64,000 nt of DNA, from assembly GCA_947652115.1 (NCBI GenBank), contig OX393566.1, positions 13,436,651 through 13,500,650 of the forward strand, in the 5' to 3' direction. The notes under the pieces were generated by a model. That model was not told where the DNA came from. It did not search any database and worked only from the letters and a program-made list of their open reading frames with translations. Shown piece by piece: positions 20,399 through 32,312 of the stretch; position 1 is the stretch's first letter, and the number at the start of each line of letters is the position of its first letter. This DNA is from Blastomussa wellsi (Eukaryota > Cnidaria > Anthozoa > Scleractinia > Plerogyridae). The position numbers and the translations under genes were made by a program.

Positions 20399-22819
20399 TT
20401 TGTCTACGTGGCCTCGCTTACAGTAGTTGTACTGTTAGCAGGTTAAACATTGACACTCTTTCAGGTGAGTTGATTTTCATCCATAAGTTAGTTAACAAAG
20501 ATACGTCCATTATAATACTTCCAGGGATCATTTGCCAAGTCCCTGGGGAAAGAGTCTTACCAGGCCACTTCCAAACAGCTCTCTGAATGCTGCCCCCTGA
20601 TTGGGCAGAAAAATCCTTTGTATTATTCTGCCCAATTGGCAAACTATAGCTTTAGAGACTCTTTTGTGTGTTCTTACACAGCAGTTGTTGTATCAGCCAT
20701 ACTTTAATTTCAGTTTTCATCAGAGAGCCCAACTATTGCTGGTTTTCACTGTCATGCTATCAAAAACTAAATTCAAAACATTTCAAGTACAGAAGCTAAG
20801 AATCTCAGGTAGTGTAGATGATGAATAAATTTCTCGGGCCTTTGCGGTATGCCGTTCGTGAGTTATTTGCCGAAATGTCCCATGCAAATTTACAAATGAA
20901 GGGCACAATCTAGCTGAAATTTTGAGAAAAGCTATAGTTTTGGTTCACCTTTCACCTAGTGGCAATGAAAATTTAGCAGGCCTAGTGAATTTTGATTTCA
21001 GAATTTTATGATGTCACATGAAAACCAAGAATACTGCCCAAGTGCTATGGTGTAAGCTTTGATGGTCAGTTAATTAATTAGTATCAATTAATTAAGTATT
21101 ATGCTTGTGAATTGGGGTGGGGTTGTGGAGCACATGACAGTCTGAATCAGGTAAAACACAGAGTGTATCTACGTTACATGTACTTCTGTATGCACACAAA
21201 GACAATCATTCACACAAGTACTCCCTCAGGTCGCAAAATGTGCATGCTCTGGCTTCCAGAACAAAAGGACACCAGAACTCATTTATCCCCTTGGCAGCAA
21301 AGCTATACAATCAAACCAGACTGTAAATGTTTTTATGTATTCTAGTAGTTATATGTTGTTATAGTTTTTGTAGTTATATATATAAATACATACAGTAATG
21401 TGTAATACTCTTGTATTTCCTTTTAGCCGAAGACAACAGTAAAGTTTATTATTAATATGCATATCTGCAAGTATATATTAGATTTAGAAAACTTTGCTGG
21501 TTGAACTGTGCATGCTTACCATTCGAAAAGCTTGACCCAAGTTTCAAGAAAATTGTTGGAGCAGAATTGCAGAAATCTTATAGTCTCTTATTTTCAGCTT
21601 TATCATCCCCATAGCCCTTTTCGTTTCTCTTATCCGGCGTAGCCTTGGCACAAGAATCAAAGGGCTCTGGGCACATTCTCTACTTGCACAATACCATAAT
21701 ACACCACTTCTACCCCCAAAAAAATTTGCATAGGCATTGTTTTAGATTTCCCTTGGTACATCTTCATGTCCCAAGAGAAATTGCAAACAATGGTTATGCA
21801 AAATTTTGGGGGTAAAAGAGGTGTATTATGGGATTTGTGCAAGTAGAGAATAGGATTTTCCTGTCCTAGATTCTAGGACTTCCGGACCTCATGTATGTAG
21901 TGTTGATGTTTCTACATGTTGTGTGCTGCAATATGGTGGCTGGCGAACATTTTGAATTCTGTTTAAGATTTCTTTGTTCTCAAATAGCCAATTTTGAACG
22001 CAAGAAACTGGGGAGAGGAAAATAGAAATAGGGAGGGGGAGGGGGAGGAGGAGGAGAAAAAGGGACGGGGAGGGGCCAATGTTTGCGCGCTCAAAATGGT
22101 GGCCTGTCGTTCGTGGTCGCAGTTTAAGAAGCATTCCCCCTCGCAAAAACCGCCTGCCTTGCTTTGCAGGCTACACCAGCTAAGAGAAACGAAACGGGCT
22201 ATGGGGACGAGAATGACATCTCCCATACTTATCTCACGCGAGACAGAGTTGACTTATGTACATTTGAGCGGGGCCAGAATTTCGATAAGTGATATTTGTG
22301 TTCAAAAATGCTGATTGCTGGAGATAAACCAAGCTATGACACATCATTGGCAGACATATCATCTTAGCCATTGCACAGCTCGGACATTGCGCAACTCTTG
22401 CACCGAAAAAAAGAGTTCATTTAGTGTGCTTTTAGAAGTAAGCTGCAGAGATGTGGGTACTAACTATTTATTTGTGCCAGCACTTTCGTAATTAAATATG
22501 CAAAATCTTATTGAGATTTTCGGTGCAAATTTTGTAACAACCAGAGAGCTAATATTCCAGACTCTGGTTGTTTAGACGATGGATAGCGCTATCACTATAA
22601 ATCACGATAAATCACTATCCAGTAGCTAGCGTAGTTCGTTTTGTCAACACTTACCCACTGAATAGAAAGCTAGAAATATGCACGGTTGGGTAGATACGTG
22701 ATGTATGGGGAAATTATTATGTACCCAATATATATAGATATATAAATCGCTTCAGACGACATAAAAGATTATGGTATATATAGGTAAGTATCGTCAGTGT
22801 ATCATAAGGTGCCAGCACA

Positions 22820-23640
22820 CGAGGGGATATGACGCAGCGACATGAAGCACCTTAAAATCATGTGTTTTTCACACGTGCGTGCGTTGTATGGCATATCGCC
22901 CTGAAGCAGTTTTGTTTTGTAAGCACATAAAATGCTTTGGGTCACTGCATTATGAGAGAACAGTGTCGATTAAATAAATGTAGTTTTATACCAGGTATTA
23001 CTGCGAGACTCGCGATAATTCAGGATCAGAACTGTTTGTTTTTTGATTTGAAAATTTGCACGCCAATAAGCTGAATTCAAGACTGCTCTTTTTTACATGT
23101 AAACAAAAACGAAGAATTTGGACATGAAATGTAATGACCAAGACAACAGGGGCTTGCTCGTCAATGAGCAACGAGCAGCTTTTTCTATTCCAATCATCAA
23201 CTCTATTCATGGCTGACATAATTTATTCTATAATTCTATTATACCTATAAGAACAATGAGTAAATTAAATGTCATATTATTTTGTAGATGTTGTTTGCCG
23301 CGTTGCCCTCGCCATCGCAATTGCTGAATTTTGTTGCAGGGTCATGTTGCACAACCGTTCACACGAGGGGGCACTCGCATCCCTGCAACATTTTGTCCCT
23401 GCGACATGTTCCACTAAATTCAACGATTTGGGGGGGGGGGGGGGACAAAATCCATGTTGCACGGGCTTAAAATTATCAGGACACACGTGTGTGTACATAC
23501 ACGTGTGTGCACGTACATTTTGCTACATGTCCCCACTACACGTCCCTGCTACATACGTGTGAACAACACTTGATTTTGTCGCTGCGACGTGTCCCTGTGA
23601 CATGTCATTTCATCATGTCGCCTCGTGTAAAGGTGAAGTC
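22820..23640. repeat. Repeat-like region with TCCCTGCGACATGT words
   Basis: Between 23280 and 23640 the words CCCTGCRAC, CATGT and CACACGTGTGTG recur in both orientations around a G(14) run near 23431. Similar words (CACACGAGGGG, ACACGTGCGTG) occur near 22815-22880. It looks like a decayed DNA transposon, but no termini or transposase were recognised. Confidence 0.35.
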
Positions 23641-24183
23641 TGCATTCGGTCCTAGTGGCCCATCAGGCCGAAGCTTATCCCGGTTTCTGTAGCATGAAAT
23701 GTTTTAGAAGTATGATGTCAAAATGGTAAGTTATACACGATCAACTTACACATTGTTACAAAAATGAAGCATCCTGACTGGTTTTATAATTCCCGATTTC
23801 AATTAAGTTGTTCCAAAAGATGTGTTTTTCATAAGCTGCTAAGATTGATGCATAAAACTATATCAGAATCTAATTAACAATTATCATTTGAGCCATAAGT
23901 TTTCTACGAGCTTTTAGTAGAAACTCAGCTGTGTTATATTGGAAACCTGTGAATCTGATTGGTTCTCCTCCTGTTTTCTATATGCCATTATAGTTCACCA
24001 CTAAGTTTTCTCCAAGTGTTCATCCGCAGACTTTAACCACTGTAAGGTCATATGTTACAAATGTCAGAAGTGCGAAAAAATTGTGGTTCACCGACGTCAT
24101 TTTGGAGATAAAATGCCCAGAAGAATATGACTAAAGTTTCTGTAAGCCCAAAATATTGAAAATAAATCTTTGAAGTTAAATTG

Positions 24184-24430
24184 TCTCTGCCAAATATTGT
24201 TTATGTTTATTCAGTTGGCGGTGTTCCTTCGAGAAATATTGCACATTTAGCGACCATAGTCTCACTTGCCTTACAGCCGCAAGATGGCAGAATTCGATGT
24301 CGCGTGGGCTTGAAAATGTTTAAACTTCCCATATTGATTTTTTTTTCATTTTTTGACAATCTGTCAAGAATGTTAAATAAAGTATGTTTCTGTAAAAAAG
24401 TTAGGGGTCACCAACCATTTAAGGTGGCTC
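24184..24430. repeat. Diverged dispersed repeat (partner of 2600-2890)
   Basis: Inverted relative of 2600-2890, with the shared start TCTCTGCCAAATATTGTTTA. No gene. The 99-codon frame over it is a shadow of the repeat. Confidence 0.5.
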
Positions 24431-25314
24431 ACTACAGTTTTTACGAGACTCAAGAGCGCACGCTACGATTTTCTGCCTGACGTCGATATTGCTTGCGCAG
24501 ACGAAAATTGCGTTAGCAACTTTGAAAAGAAACAAAACAGGTTTCGGCAATTTTATCGCTTTAAACCAACGTGGTATAAAAGAAACAAATTCAGTATACT
24601 TTCAAACTTGTGCCCAAACCTCGGACAGGTAAAATATGAAAAGACACTTAGATAAACAACCAGCAGAGAAGTTCTAATTTTGTCTTTGGCGACGCATGGC
24701 GTCACACGAGCGCGCACTAAAATAAAATGGCATGCGCAATTCAATTATCGTCCAAGGTTGTAAAAATCTGGTTTTGACCCAAAATTTCTCAAAAACCAAC
24801 CGTACAACTGGCGATGAAACTTTCACAATTTATTTATATGGATGAATCACGTCCACAGTCAAAATTTTGTAAAAATCTGCAAGACAGATTTTGAGCTACT
24901 TTTTAAAGGGCAAAATATCATATTTTCCTTTTTTTGTGAAAAATCTGTCCTACAGAGTTTTATTTTATTTTGCATGAATGTTTAACCATAGGCGGCCCAG
25001 ACATTGTTTGTGATTTACGTATGTGACAGTATTGCGTCACGTTTTGAGCCATTTAAGTGAATGTATGAACATGGTTCGAAAATCACTCTAAATTCAACTT
25101 GTAGCAAAGGATTTAAATAAAAATAGCTTACCTTAGTCTGCGCTTATGTTATTTTGATGTCTTTGTGGCAGCCGAGTCGTTCTAAAGGCATTTAGACGAT
25201 TTAAACTTTCACAGGTTTGCTTTCCAGTAAAGAAGACCTGGTCGGCCAACGGTTCACACTCGAAGCTCCATAAATTCCACTAAAATGCTTGGAGCTCGCC
25301 AATTATCTCTTATT

Positions 25315-25409
25315 CGCTCCGACGAAGGGCTAACGCTCGAAACGTCAGCACTTGAATCTCTTTACGGTGGCCAATTGACATTATCAACCCAGTTGATAAA
25401 ACCAAATTA
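25315..25409 (+). mobile_element. Minimal 95-bp Penelope tail insertion with 14-bp target duplication
   Basis: AATTATCTCTTATT occurs exactly at 25301-25314 and 25410-25423. The inverted partner arm (28440-28470) lacks the insert, giving an empty-site comparison. The 95-base insert starts at CGCTCCGACGAAGGGC, holds the hammerhead-like core and the GGTGGCCAATTGACATTATC block, and ends at GATAAAACCAAATTA. Confidence 0.9.
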
Positions 25410-25544
25410 AATTATCTCTTATTGGCAGCCGTCGATAATTATTTCTATTTGCTCCTCCTCGGATTCCAAGGTTTATCTTATCCGCCCGAAAAACGCTCCT
25501 TTTTGAGTGCTAGCTGTCCATTTCTGCTTCGTCTTGATCCGTTT

Positions 25545-25705
25545 CAAGTTACCTTGGGCACGAGATTCGAAATCGTTGGCTTAGGGACCGCTCCATCGTG
25601 ACAAAGTAGCCCTCAACCGTGGTAAGGCACAGGTCAATTTGCTTCTTTGTCATGATGGAGCGGTCCCTAAGCCAACGATTTCGAATCTCGTGCCCAAGGT
25701 AACTT
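25545..25705. repeat. Hairpin with ~65-bp arms
   Basis: CAAGTTACCTTGGGCACGAG...GGACCGCTCCATC is repeated in reverse complement at about 25645-25705, around a ~37-base loop. The LINE starts directly after the right arm. Confidence 0.85.
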
Positions 25706-27566
25706 GACGTTCTATACTAATATAACCAGTTGTGTTTTAAATAATGGCTTTACTTCTGACTTATTCCCAGTTCGGTGTGGGGTTAGACAAGGCGATCCTT
25801 TGTCACCTTTATTATTCATCTTAACCCTTGAAGTTCTAGCGTGCCAAATTCGAGAAGATAGTGAAATTAAAGGTATATTAGTTAAGGAAGAAGAAATTAA
25901 ATTAACACTTTTTGCCGACGATATGACTTGCTTCCTGAGAGATAATGCGTCATATCACCGTTTAGTTTCGATTCTGGAGTTGTTTTCTAGATTCTCTAAT
26001 CTCAAGGTAAACAAAGAGAAAACAGAAATCTTTGCCATTGGCAATCATCGTCTTGATCAAACTCATCCGCATAAAGTCCGAACATCAATTAAAATTCTGG
26101 GAATAGTTTTCGATTATAATGTGTCGTTAAGGATGAAAGCAAATTGTGAGTCAATTATCAAGTCTATTAAAGACATATTGAATATGTGGAAATGGAGAGG
26201 ACTTACATTACTAGGAAGGATACAAATTGCTAAAGCGTTCATTATTCCCAAAGTTTTGAGTAAAGCTTCGCTGATTACAGTGACAGAAGACTTTATCAAA
26301 GAGATCAACAGTCTGATTTACCGTTTTATTTGGAAAGGTAACGACAAAATTAAACGTGTCGCTCTTATCAATGATATTGAAGACGGTGGTCTTAGGATGT
26401 TGGATATTCAGTCGATGATCCGTGCACAGAGGGTAATGGTATTAAAAAGATTTGCGGATAAGAATAATTCTAGCTCTTGGAAAATAACACTGGATTATTT
26501 TCTCTCTCAGATAGGCGGCGAATTTATTCTTAAGTGTAACTTTGATACAAAAAAGTTACCTATTTACCTTCCAACCTTTTATAAAGAATGTCTTGACGCC
26601 TGGTCCTTCTTAAACCAGACTTCGATACAATCGTACGGGGATGTTATCCATCAGGTTATATGGAATAATAAGAATATTACTACTCAAAAGTTCTCGTTTT
26701 TTGAAAAACATTGTTTTACTAAGGGAATTGTCACTGTTGGTGATCTTATTTCTGACACTGGAATTTTTCTAAAGGGTGTGAAGGTGTTAAATGCAAATCT
26801 GTCGCCAGTAGAGCTTTTTAAATTAATGAGCATCGTCGACGCAATCCCTTGTGAATGGAGACGGATCATTAGACAAAGCACGCAACACCTCCCTTCTTAT
26901 ATCGACAACATAATTTATTTAAGAATGGAAGATTTTGAGGTGGCTTTATCAAATGTTTCGTCCAAATGGCTTTACAATGAATTTAAAAATAAGAAGCAAG
27001 TCCCTCCAACTGCTCAAAAAAAGTTTAAAGAAAAGTTCCCACAGTTTGACTTTGACTGGAAGAAAATATACTCCTTGCCTTTCACAGTCACGATTGAAGC
27101 TAAGATTAGAGAATTCCAGTACAAGATATTAAATAACATAGTATTTACCAATGAAAAATTGTTTAGGTTAAAAATGACGGACTCGTCCTTGTGTACATTT
27201 TGTCGACACGAGATTGAATCCTTCGAACATCTATTTTTCAACTGCAATGTGACAAGAACGTTTTGGGAAGCTTTCTGTTCTTGGCTTGGTGAATGTAACA
27301 TTAAGCATCAATCCTTTACATTAACAGATATCTTTTTTGGAGTTTTTAATGTAGAGGAGGACTTTATTATTCTAAATCATACGATATTAATAGCTAAGTT
27401 TTATATTTATAAATGTAAATTGAAATCTGTGATTCCGTCTTTACGGGTTTATAAGGCCAAGATCAGAGAGAGATTCTATGTTGAAAAAAAGATAGCAGCA
27501 AGGCGGAACAAATTAGCTACACATTTCAAAAAATGGGAGAAGCTTTTGCCACATGTTAGCTCATAG
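25704..27566 (+). CDS. Reverse transcriptase of a Tx1/L1-like LINE, 5'-truncated but open
   Basis: A 620-residue open frame. RT motifs in order: GVRQGDPLSPLLFILTLEVL (residues ~26-45), the catalytic TLFADDMTCF (~66-75), then NLKVNKEKTEIFAIG and KILGIVFDY. The thumb and a long C-terminal region follow, with a zinc-knuckle-like CTFCRHEIESFEHLFFNC near residue ~512. There is no AP-endonuclease and the fingers are missing, so the copy was cut short inside the RT on insertion. The first codons (from 25704) belong to the flanking hairpin. No in-frame stop occurs, which suggests a fairly recent insertion. The 3' UTR runs to an A-rich end at about 27725. Confidence 0.88.
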   Translation: MTFYTNITSCVLNNGFTSDLFPVRCGVRQGDPLSPLLFILTLEVLACQIREDSEIKGILVKEEEIKLTLFADDMTCFLRDNASYHRLVSILELFSRFSNLKVNKEKTEIFAIGNHRLDQTHPHKVRTSIKILGIVFDYNVSLRMKANCESIIKSIKDILNMWKWRGLTLLGRIQIAKAFIIPKVLSKASLITVTEDFIKEINSLIYRFIWKGNDKIKRVALINDIEDGGLRMLDIQSMIRAQRVMVLKRFADKNNSSSWKITLDYFLSQIGGEFILKCNFDTKKLPIYLPTFYKECLDAWSFLNQTSIQSYGDVIHQVIWNNKNITTQKFSFFEKHCFTKGIVTVGDLISDTGIFLKGVKVLNANLSPVELFKLMSIVDAIPCEWRRIIRQSTQHLPSYIDNIIYLRMEDFEVALSNVSSKWLYNEFKNKKQVPPTAQKKFKEKFPQFDFDWKKIYSLPFTVTIEAKIREFQYKILNNIVFTNEKLFRLKMTDSSLCTFCRHEIESFEHLFFNCNVTRTFWEAFCSWLGECNIKHQSFTLTDIFFGVFNVEEDFIILNHTILIAKFYIYKCKLKSVIPSLRVYKAKIRERFYVEKKIAARRNKLATHFKKWEKLLPHVSS

Positions 27567-27768
27567 TATAGGTGTTATATAGAAATTTTTTTTTTGAAGT
27601 TAAGTGTAAGTGTAAGTTAAGTGATAATGTGTAATGTAAGTAATTTTGTGTATATATCTTGTACGTAACGCATTGTAAGTAGTGTTAAGTGTTGAAAAGA
27701 AATAAAACAAATTACAAAAAAAAAATGATGGAGCGGTCGCTAACCCAATGATTTCGAATTTCGTTCCC

Positions 27769-28310
27769 CAACCTCGTCCCCAGGGCCCTCCGCGTGGTAC
27801 TCACGACGATTGGTCCTGGTACAGGCTGCAAAAATCTGCAGGAATCCTGAAGATTGCCTCGTTTTTAAATTGTGTTGGAGGTGGGGCATGGGACCCAATT
27901 CTTGTTGCAAACGTGCCTTTCTTGTCCTTTGCGTGCGCGCGTGGATTTAGCGAATTGTTTTTAATTGCTTTTTTCTTCAATAGTCTGAGTGCAAAGACCA
28001 TATAAATCCACCCTGAAATCATCTTTTTACTACTAACAATTTTGAGTGCCAAAAAATCAAGGGAAGTTTGGATGGTCCAGGAGTTTTGTGATTTTATTTT
28101 TCACGTTGCATGCGCTGACGCGTGATGTGACCTTGACCACAGTCGACATCGTCAGATTGTTATGACTGCGCTATAATTTCAAAACGTGCGCCAATCAAAT
28201 GCAAGATTATATTTGACATATAAATAAACAAATCATATCGCTCGATAAAACAGCCCGCACCAGAGCCATTTGTCGTGAGCACCACGCGGATAGCCCTGGG
28301 GACGAGGTTG
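27769..28310. repeat. 542-bp MITE with ~54-bp inverted ends
   Basis: The ends CAACCTCGTCCCCAGGGC and GCCCTGGGGACGAGGTTG open ~54-base arms that also contain CCGCGTGGTRCTCACGAC. The interior has no recognised coding sequence; the minus-strand ORFs are incidental. It lies inside the larger foldback. Confidence 0.75.
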
Positions 28311-30786
28311 ATCGTGCCCAAGATAACTTGAAACAGATCGAAACAAAGCAGAAATGGACAGCTAGCACTCGAAAAGGAGCGTTTTTCGTGCGGATAAGAT
28401 AAACCTTGGAATCCGAGGAGGAGCAAATAGAAAGAATTATCGACGGCTGCCGTGAGATAATTTTGGCGAGCTCCGAACATTTTAGTGGAATTTATGGAGC
28501 TTCGAGTGTGAACCGTTGGCCAACTGGGTCGCCAGCCTTTCGTTTCTCTTTACTGGAAAGCAAACCTAGGAAAGTTTAAAGTGCCTATGAAGTAAATTTT
28601 TTTTGTACATTTTTGTAGTATATTGTTCCCTTATTCCAAAATGACAAAAGAAATTCGGTGGAAAGGAAAGGAAAACCTTTTTTTTTTTGCTGCTTGAAGT
28701 ACGTAAATAGGGGGTTCCGGAGACTGGGAACGAATTAAGTGTTGAAGACGTAGTGGTTCCAGCGTATCGTTTCCTGTTGCCTTTGAGTGAACTTCTCCTA
28801 GTCAGAGGACTATAGCTTGTATTTTCATGGGCTAAATTTCAACTATGTCTGACAGTAGCGATGAAATGCCTCCCTCGACATTTATTTCGAGTGATGAACA
28901 ATCCTCAAGAAGCGATTCTTCGCTGGAAATTTAGATAGTTGGACATCCAACGGCCTTATGCGCGTTATGCGGACAAGCCGATCGCCCGTGACATTTGTTC
29001 ATTTGTCGTCGATCTGTTTATTAATTCGTTCTTCCGACCTATTTTGCTTCACATTAGTTTCTAAAGGGCACTATATATTGTATTATTTGGAGGCTCTTTT
29101 TCTTCAAACTGAAGCCATAACATCGTAGCCGCCATGCAGATGTATAGAGGTCAGACGTCTGAACGATTTTCCATTAGTAGTTTGACACGCATGTTCAATA
29201 TGTTTCGTACGCACGGTTTGCTTTGGCTCATTTATATTTGCAAGATATGTTTAAGTTCTCATAACTTCGTTATCGAAGGGCAGGGTAAGACTTTCCGTAA
29301 ACATGTTGATAGTTTGCATTTGCTGTTTGTGACGCCGGGCCCGGCTATTAATAAATTGATACGTGTTGCAAGATGTGGTTTATTATAACGGATATTTGTC
29401 TTGGTCCTGCTTCTCTGAAAACTGCTGTAGCTCTACTTCGAGAAAGCCATTCTGTGTCGTAGAAGGTGACTGTGTTTCTCGCATTAATTTTATCGATTGT
29501 TTAGTCTTCTAAGCTCGGTGTTTAGGTTTTGACCTGATAATTTGTTCATTGTATTTTCTTGTTGGCTCCACATGATTCAATTGTAGAGTAATTTTATATT
29601 TACCACGCGTAAATCTTTTGACTGTGTTGCGTGTTGTGCATGCCACTATTTCAGAATATGTTTCCATTTGAACCAAACAGCATATCGTTTTCGCCATATC
29701 TTTTTCGATGGCAAAATTAAACAATTACATGTGTGCGTGTTTCACACTGGCACGTATAATTCACATAACACAGGATGTTAATTAATAAACTTCACTTACT
29801 CTTTGCCTCTTTCGTTCAGACTGTTCAGTTTTCGGCGATGCCTTCGGTACATCCGAATTTTTTTGGATGGAACTGAACCCTTAATAAGACGTTCTCCAAT
29901 TCCACAGCTTCTTCAGAACCATCACAGCGGAAACCTGGCTTGTGCTAGAAGCAGCTATTAAGTATTATCAAAATGTGCCGGAGACAAACATGACTTGTTT
30001 GGCACGAAATCTTGTCGGTGAATGCGCGCGAATCGAGTCTAGTTTTGCCCCACACTTTAAAGGGCCGTAGTCAGCCTCCGCCATTTCTGATGCCGTCGAA
30101 ATTATGGAAACAGTATGATGAAGTGAAATCTTATTGCATTGCTGTAAGTTATGTTACTGAAGTGTTCAATTACACTGTACCAGTTTAGCAAGTTTCTCAG
30201 TGATCTCTTTCATATCGACACACTCAGTGTAAAATTAAAGCTGAAACTCTCGCATGTAAACAATAACAAAGGCATGGCTGACCAGTGCCCTTTAACGTGA
30301 TTGGCTGAGAATCAAAACAATGCACTATGCGCGTGCTCCAAAAATCAGTCCTGGCCAGAATCTGTGTTCTTGGTGCTGACCAAAAGAAAAGCAGGCTCTG
30401 GGGACGAGATGGATTCTGTCCCAGTGTGTAAAGAAGACTTCTGTGATACTGCCACAAGGAAAGCAGAGGGTTTTCTGAATAAAACATAGATTTCTGATTT
30501 GCATTCAATGTGCCACAGTTTTAGTCTGTTTTACCTAGTGCATGTGGTCATGTTCTCCACACCTCTACCCCTTTGCAATGATAGTTAAATGATATTAATT
30601 AATTAATTAACAACAGTGCTGTAGCGTGGTTTAGCAGATGTCAACCCACTAAACCTTTACAGAAGTGCATTCTGCACTGCCAAATAGAATTACATGTACA
30701 GACGTACATTAAGCCAGTGGGTCAGCATTAATTTTCAAACGTTAATAACAATGCACATTGTCACTGATTTTTGTGCTTTTTTGCAG

Positions 30787-30981
30787 GTGAAATTTGAGGT
30801 CAAGCTAAGTGGTGGTAGACCTGGCGAGGCCATATGTAAGACCATCAAGGAAAGTGAAATTGATCTTGTGGTGATGGGAAGCCGTGGGATGGGTGCCATT
30901 AGACGCACCTTTGTAGGAAGTGTTAGTGATTTTGTCCTTCATCATTCGCATGTGCCTGTCATAATATGCCCAAGGCAATGA
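30787..30981 (+). CDS. Universal stress protein, exon 4 (C-terminus)
   Basis: The last exon begins after TTTTTTGCAG with VKFEVKLSGGRPGEAICKTI and ends at TGA 30979-30981. It holds IDLVVMGSRG and the ATP-binding motif G-2x-G-9x-G-S (GSRGMGAIRRTFVGS), followed by VSDFVLHHSHVPVIICP, the canonical final helix and strand. With this motif the protein belongs to the ATP-binding UspA subgroup. A polyadenylation signal follows at 31122. Confidence 0.93.
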   Translation: MKFEVKLSGGRPGEAICKTIKESEIDLVVMGSRGMGAIRRTFVGSVSDFVLHHSHVPVIICPRQ

Positions 30982-31121
30982 AGTTCTTTGCTGGCGATAG
31001 TTGCCTGGCAACTGTCCTTTTATAGCTATTGAAGCAATCATTAATAATCACATGTAGTTTGTTGGTGTGGCCAGGCACTCTAAGGGCCGAAAACATGGAG
31101 ACAATTTAATTTTGATTCTCT

Positions 31122-31127
31122 AATAAA
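31122..31127 (+). promoter_or_regulatory. Candidate polyadenylation signal of the stress-protein gene
   Basis: AATAAA lies 141 bases after the stop codon on the coding strand; placement is as expected for a short 3' UTR. Confidence 0.55.
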
Positions 31128-31129
31128 TA

Positions 31130-32312
31130 CATCAAATTGCAAAGAACTGTTTGGTGGATATTTTTTTTAAGACTTCTCATTGAATGCCCCAGAATGCATA
31201 ATAGATATATTACCGGTGTAATTATTTAACAATTATTTGCCAAAAGCAAAATGAACATCGGAAATATATGCCAATGGTCCAAAGGCTTCTCCATACTAAG
31301 GGAGTTGTAGGATTCGGAAGGTTGCGGGATACGCCTTGATCATGAATATATTCATATATTAGTAGGGGTTTACTTTAAAAAAACTTTGTATCAGGAACGT
31401 TTGAAAGCCGATTCCTCTTAAATTTAACAGATGTATTGGAGAATAATATTAGTGCACAAGGATTGTTTTCTATTGAATGGATCGCGTTTTGAGGCCATGC
31501 TAACTTTGTTTAAAACGCGCTTTTGTGTCCAAGTTTTATCCTCGAGAATAAACTTGATTTCACAGCTCAGTGATTAGTGATAACCTCTTGTGTGTCATAT
31601 CTGACGTCGTCATTGAAAGTTATTAGCTTTTAAAGGCGCAACATTTGTCATGCTTGAAAGTCATCAATCTTTCCTTCTTAAGCTTATTTAAAAATTTGGC
31701 GACAGATATGACAATCTACGATACGCTGAATTCTTGGACAGATTCTTCATGTTTTTTGTTTCGTTTCCTCAGAAACGAAAGGGTATTACTTTGGCTTGAT
31801 GGGTGAACTATTTTCATAGCAGTTACACTATCCAATCAGAGTAAAGTTCGTACTTGGCTATTTAAAAATATTCGTGCGGAAAAAGACGCTGGTGAACAAC
31901 AATGTTGCCCTGCGTAACTGGTGGGAATGCACGGCAGAGCGTGTGCAGTGTCTACAGTGGAAGTCTCCCAAAACCTCAAGCAAATACTAGGAATCCCAAA
32001 ACCTTCCAGTCAAATGTGTATATATATCAACTTCAAACTAGTGAGACAATCTCAGATAGTGCAGAGTGTTGTCTTCGCATGAACATGTACAACACGTAAG
32101 GCAGTGGCAAACAAGGACAATGCTGCTCCTTTCGAGACTCTTTCGAGCAAACTGATTGTGGTTGATTTAGTGGTTGATCAGTTTTGCCTGAGCTTGTGTC
32201 AACTCGCCCACACAGATCGCAAATGCTTGTAAATGACACTGCAGGGATGCAAATAAACAATATTCCCGACAAAAGTCATTTTACTGTCATTGCGGGCCCA
32301 AGAGAGTTAATA
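31130..32312. other. Intergenic, no gene recognised
   Basis: AT-rich sequence. The frame at 31902-32099 starts with an ATG but carries no domain I know. Confidence 0.4.

Larger units (their letters stand above)
25207..28585. repeat. Large nested foldback: outer inverted arms around a LINE and a MITE
   Basis: The left arm (about 25207-25575, minus a 95-base insert) matches the reverse complement of 28311-28585. Shared words include GGCCAACGGTTCACACTCGA, TTGCTCCTCCTCGGATTCCA and GTGCTAGCTGTCCATTTCTG. Inside lie a hairpin (25545-25705), a 5'-truncated LINE (25708-27725) and an inverted-repeat MITE (27769-28310). It lies wholly in intron 3 of the stress-protein gene. Confidence 0.85.
18790..30786 (+). 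other. Intron 3 of the stress-protein gene
   Basis: A 12-kb intron with donor GTATGT at 18790 and acceptor TTTTTTGCAG ending at 30786. It carries a LINE remnant (about 19230-20000, -), a short MITE (20297-20398), repeat-rich DNA near 22.8-23.6 kb, a repeat at 24184-24430 and a large nested foldback with a Tx1/L1-like LINE (25207-28585). From 28590 to 30786 I saw only a half copy of the CTCGTCCCCAGAG MITE at 30345-30412. Confidence 0.7.

Noticed and set aside
22560..22640. Small palindrome GATAGCGCTATC / AAATCACTATCC
   Set aside because: Looks like the end of a known type of coral MITE, but no second end was found, so no element could be delimited.
28160..28480. 106-codon minus-strand ORF
   Set aside because: It spans the right arm of the large foldback and the end of a MITE; the frame is repeat-derived.
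28844..28933. Short frame MSDSSDEMPPSTFISSDEQ... as a first exon
   Set aside because: The Ser/Asp-rich start looks like a P2X7-like leader, but it stops after about 29 codons and no splice donor or downstream domain is seen.
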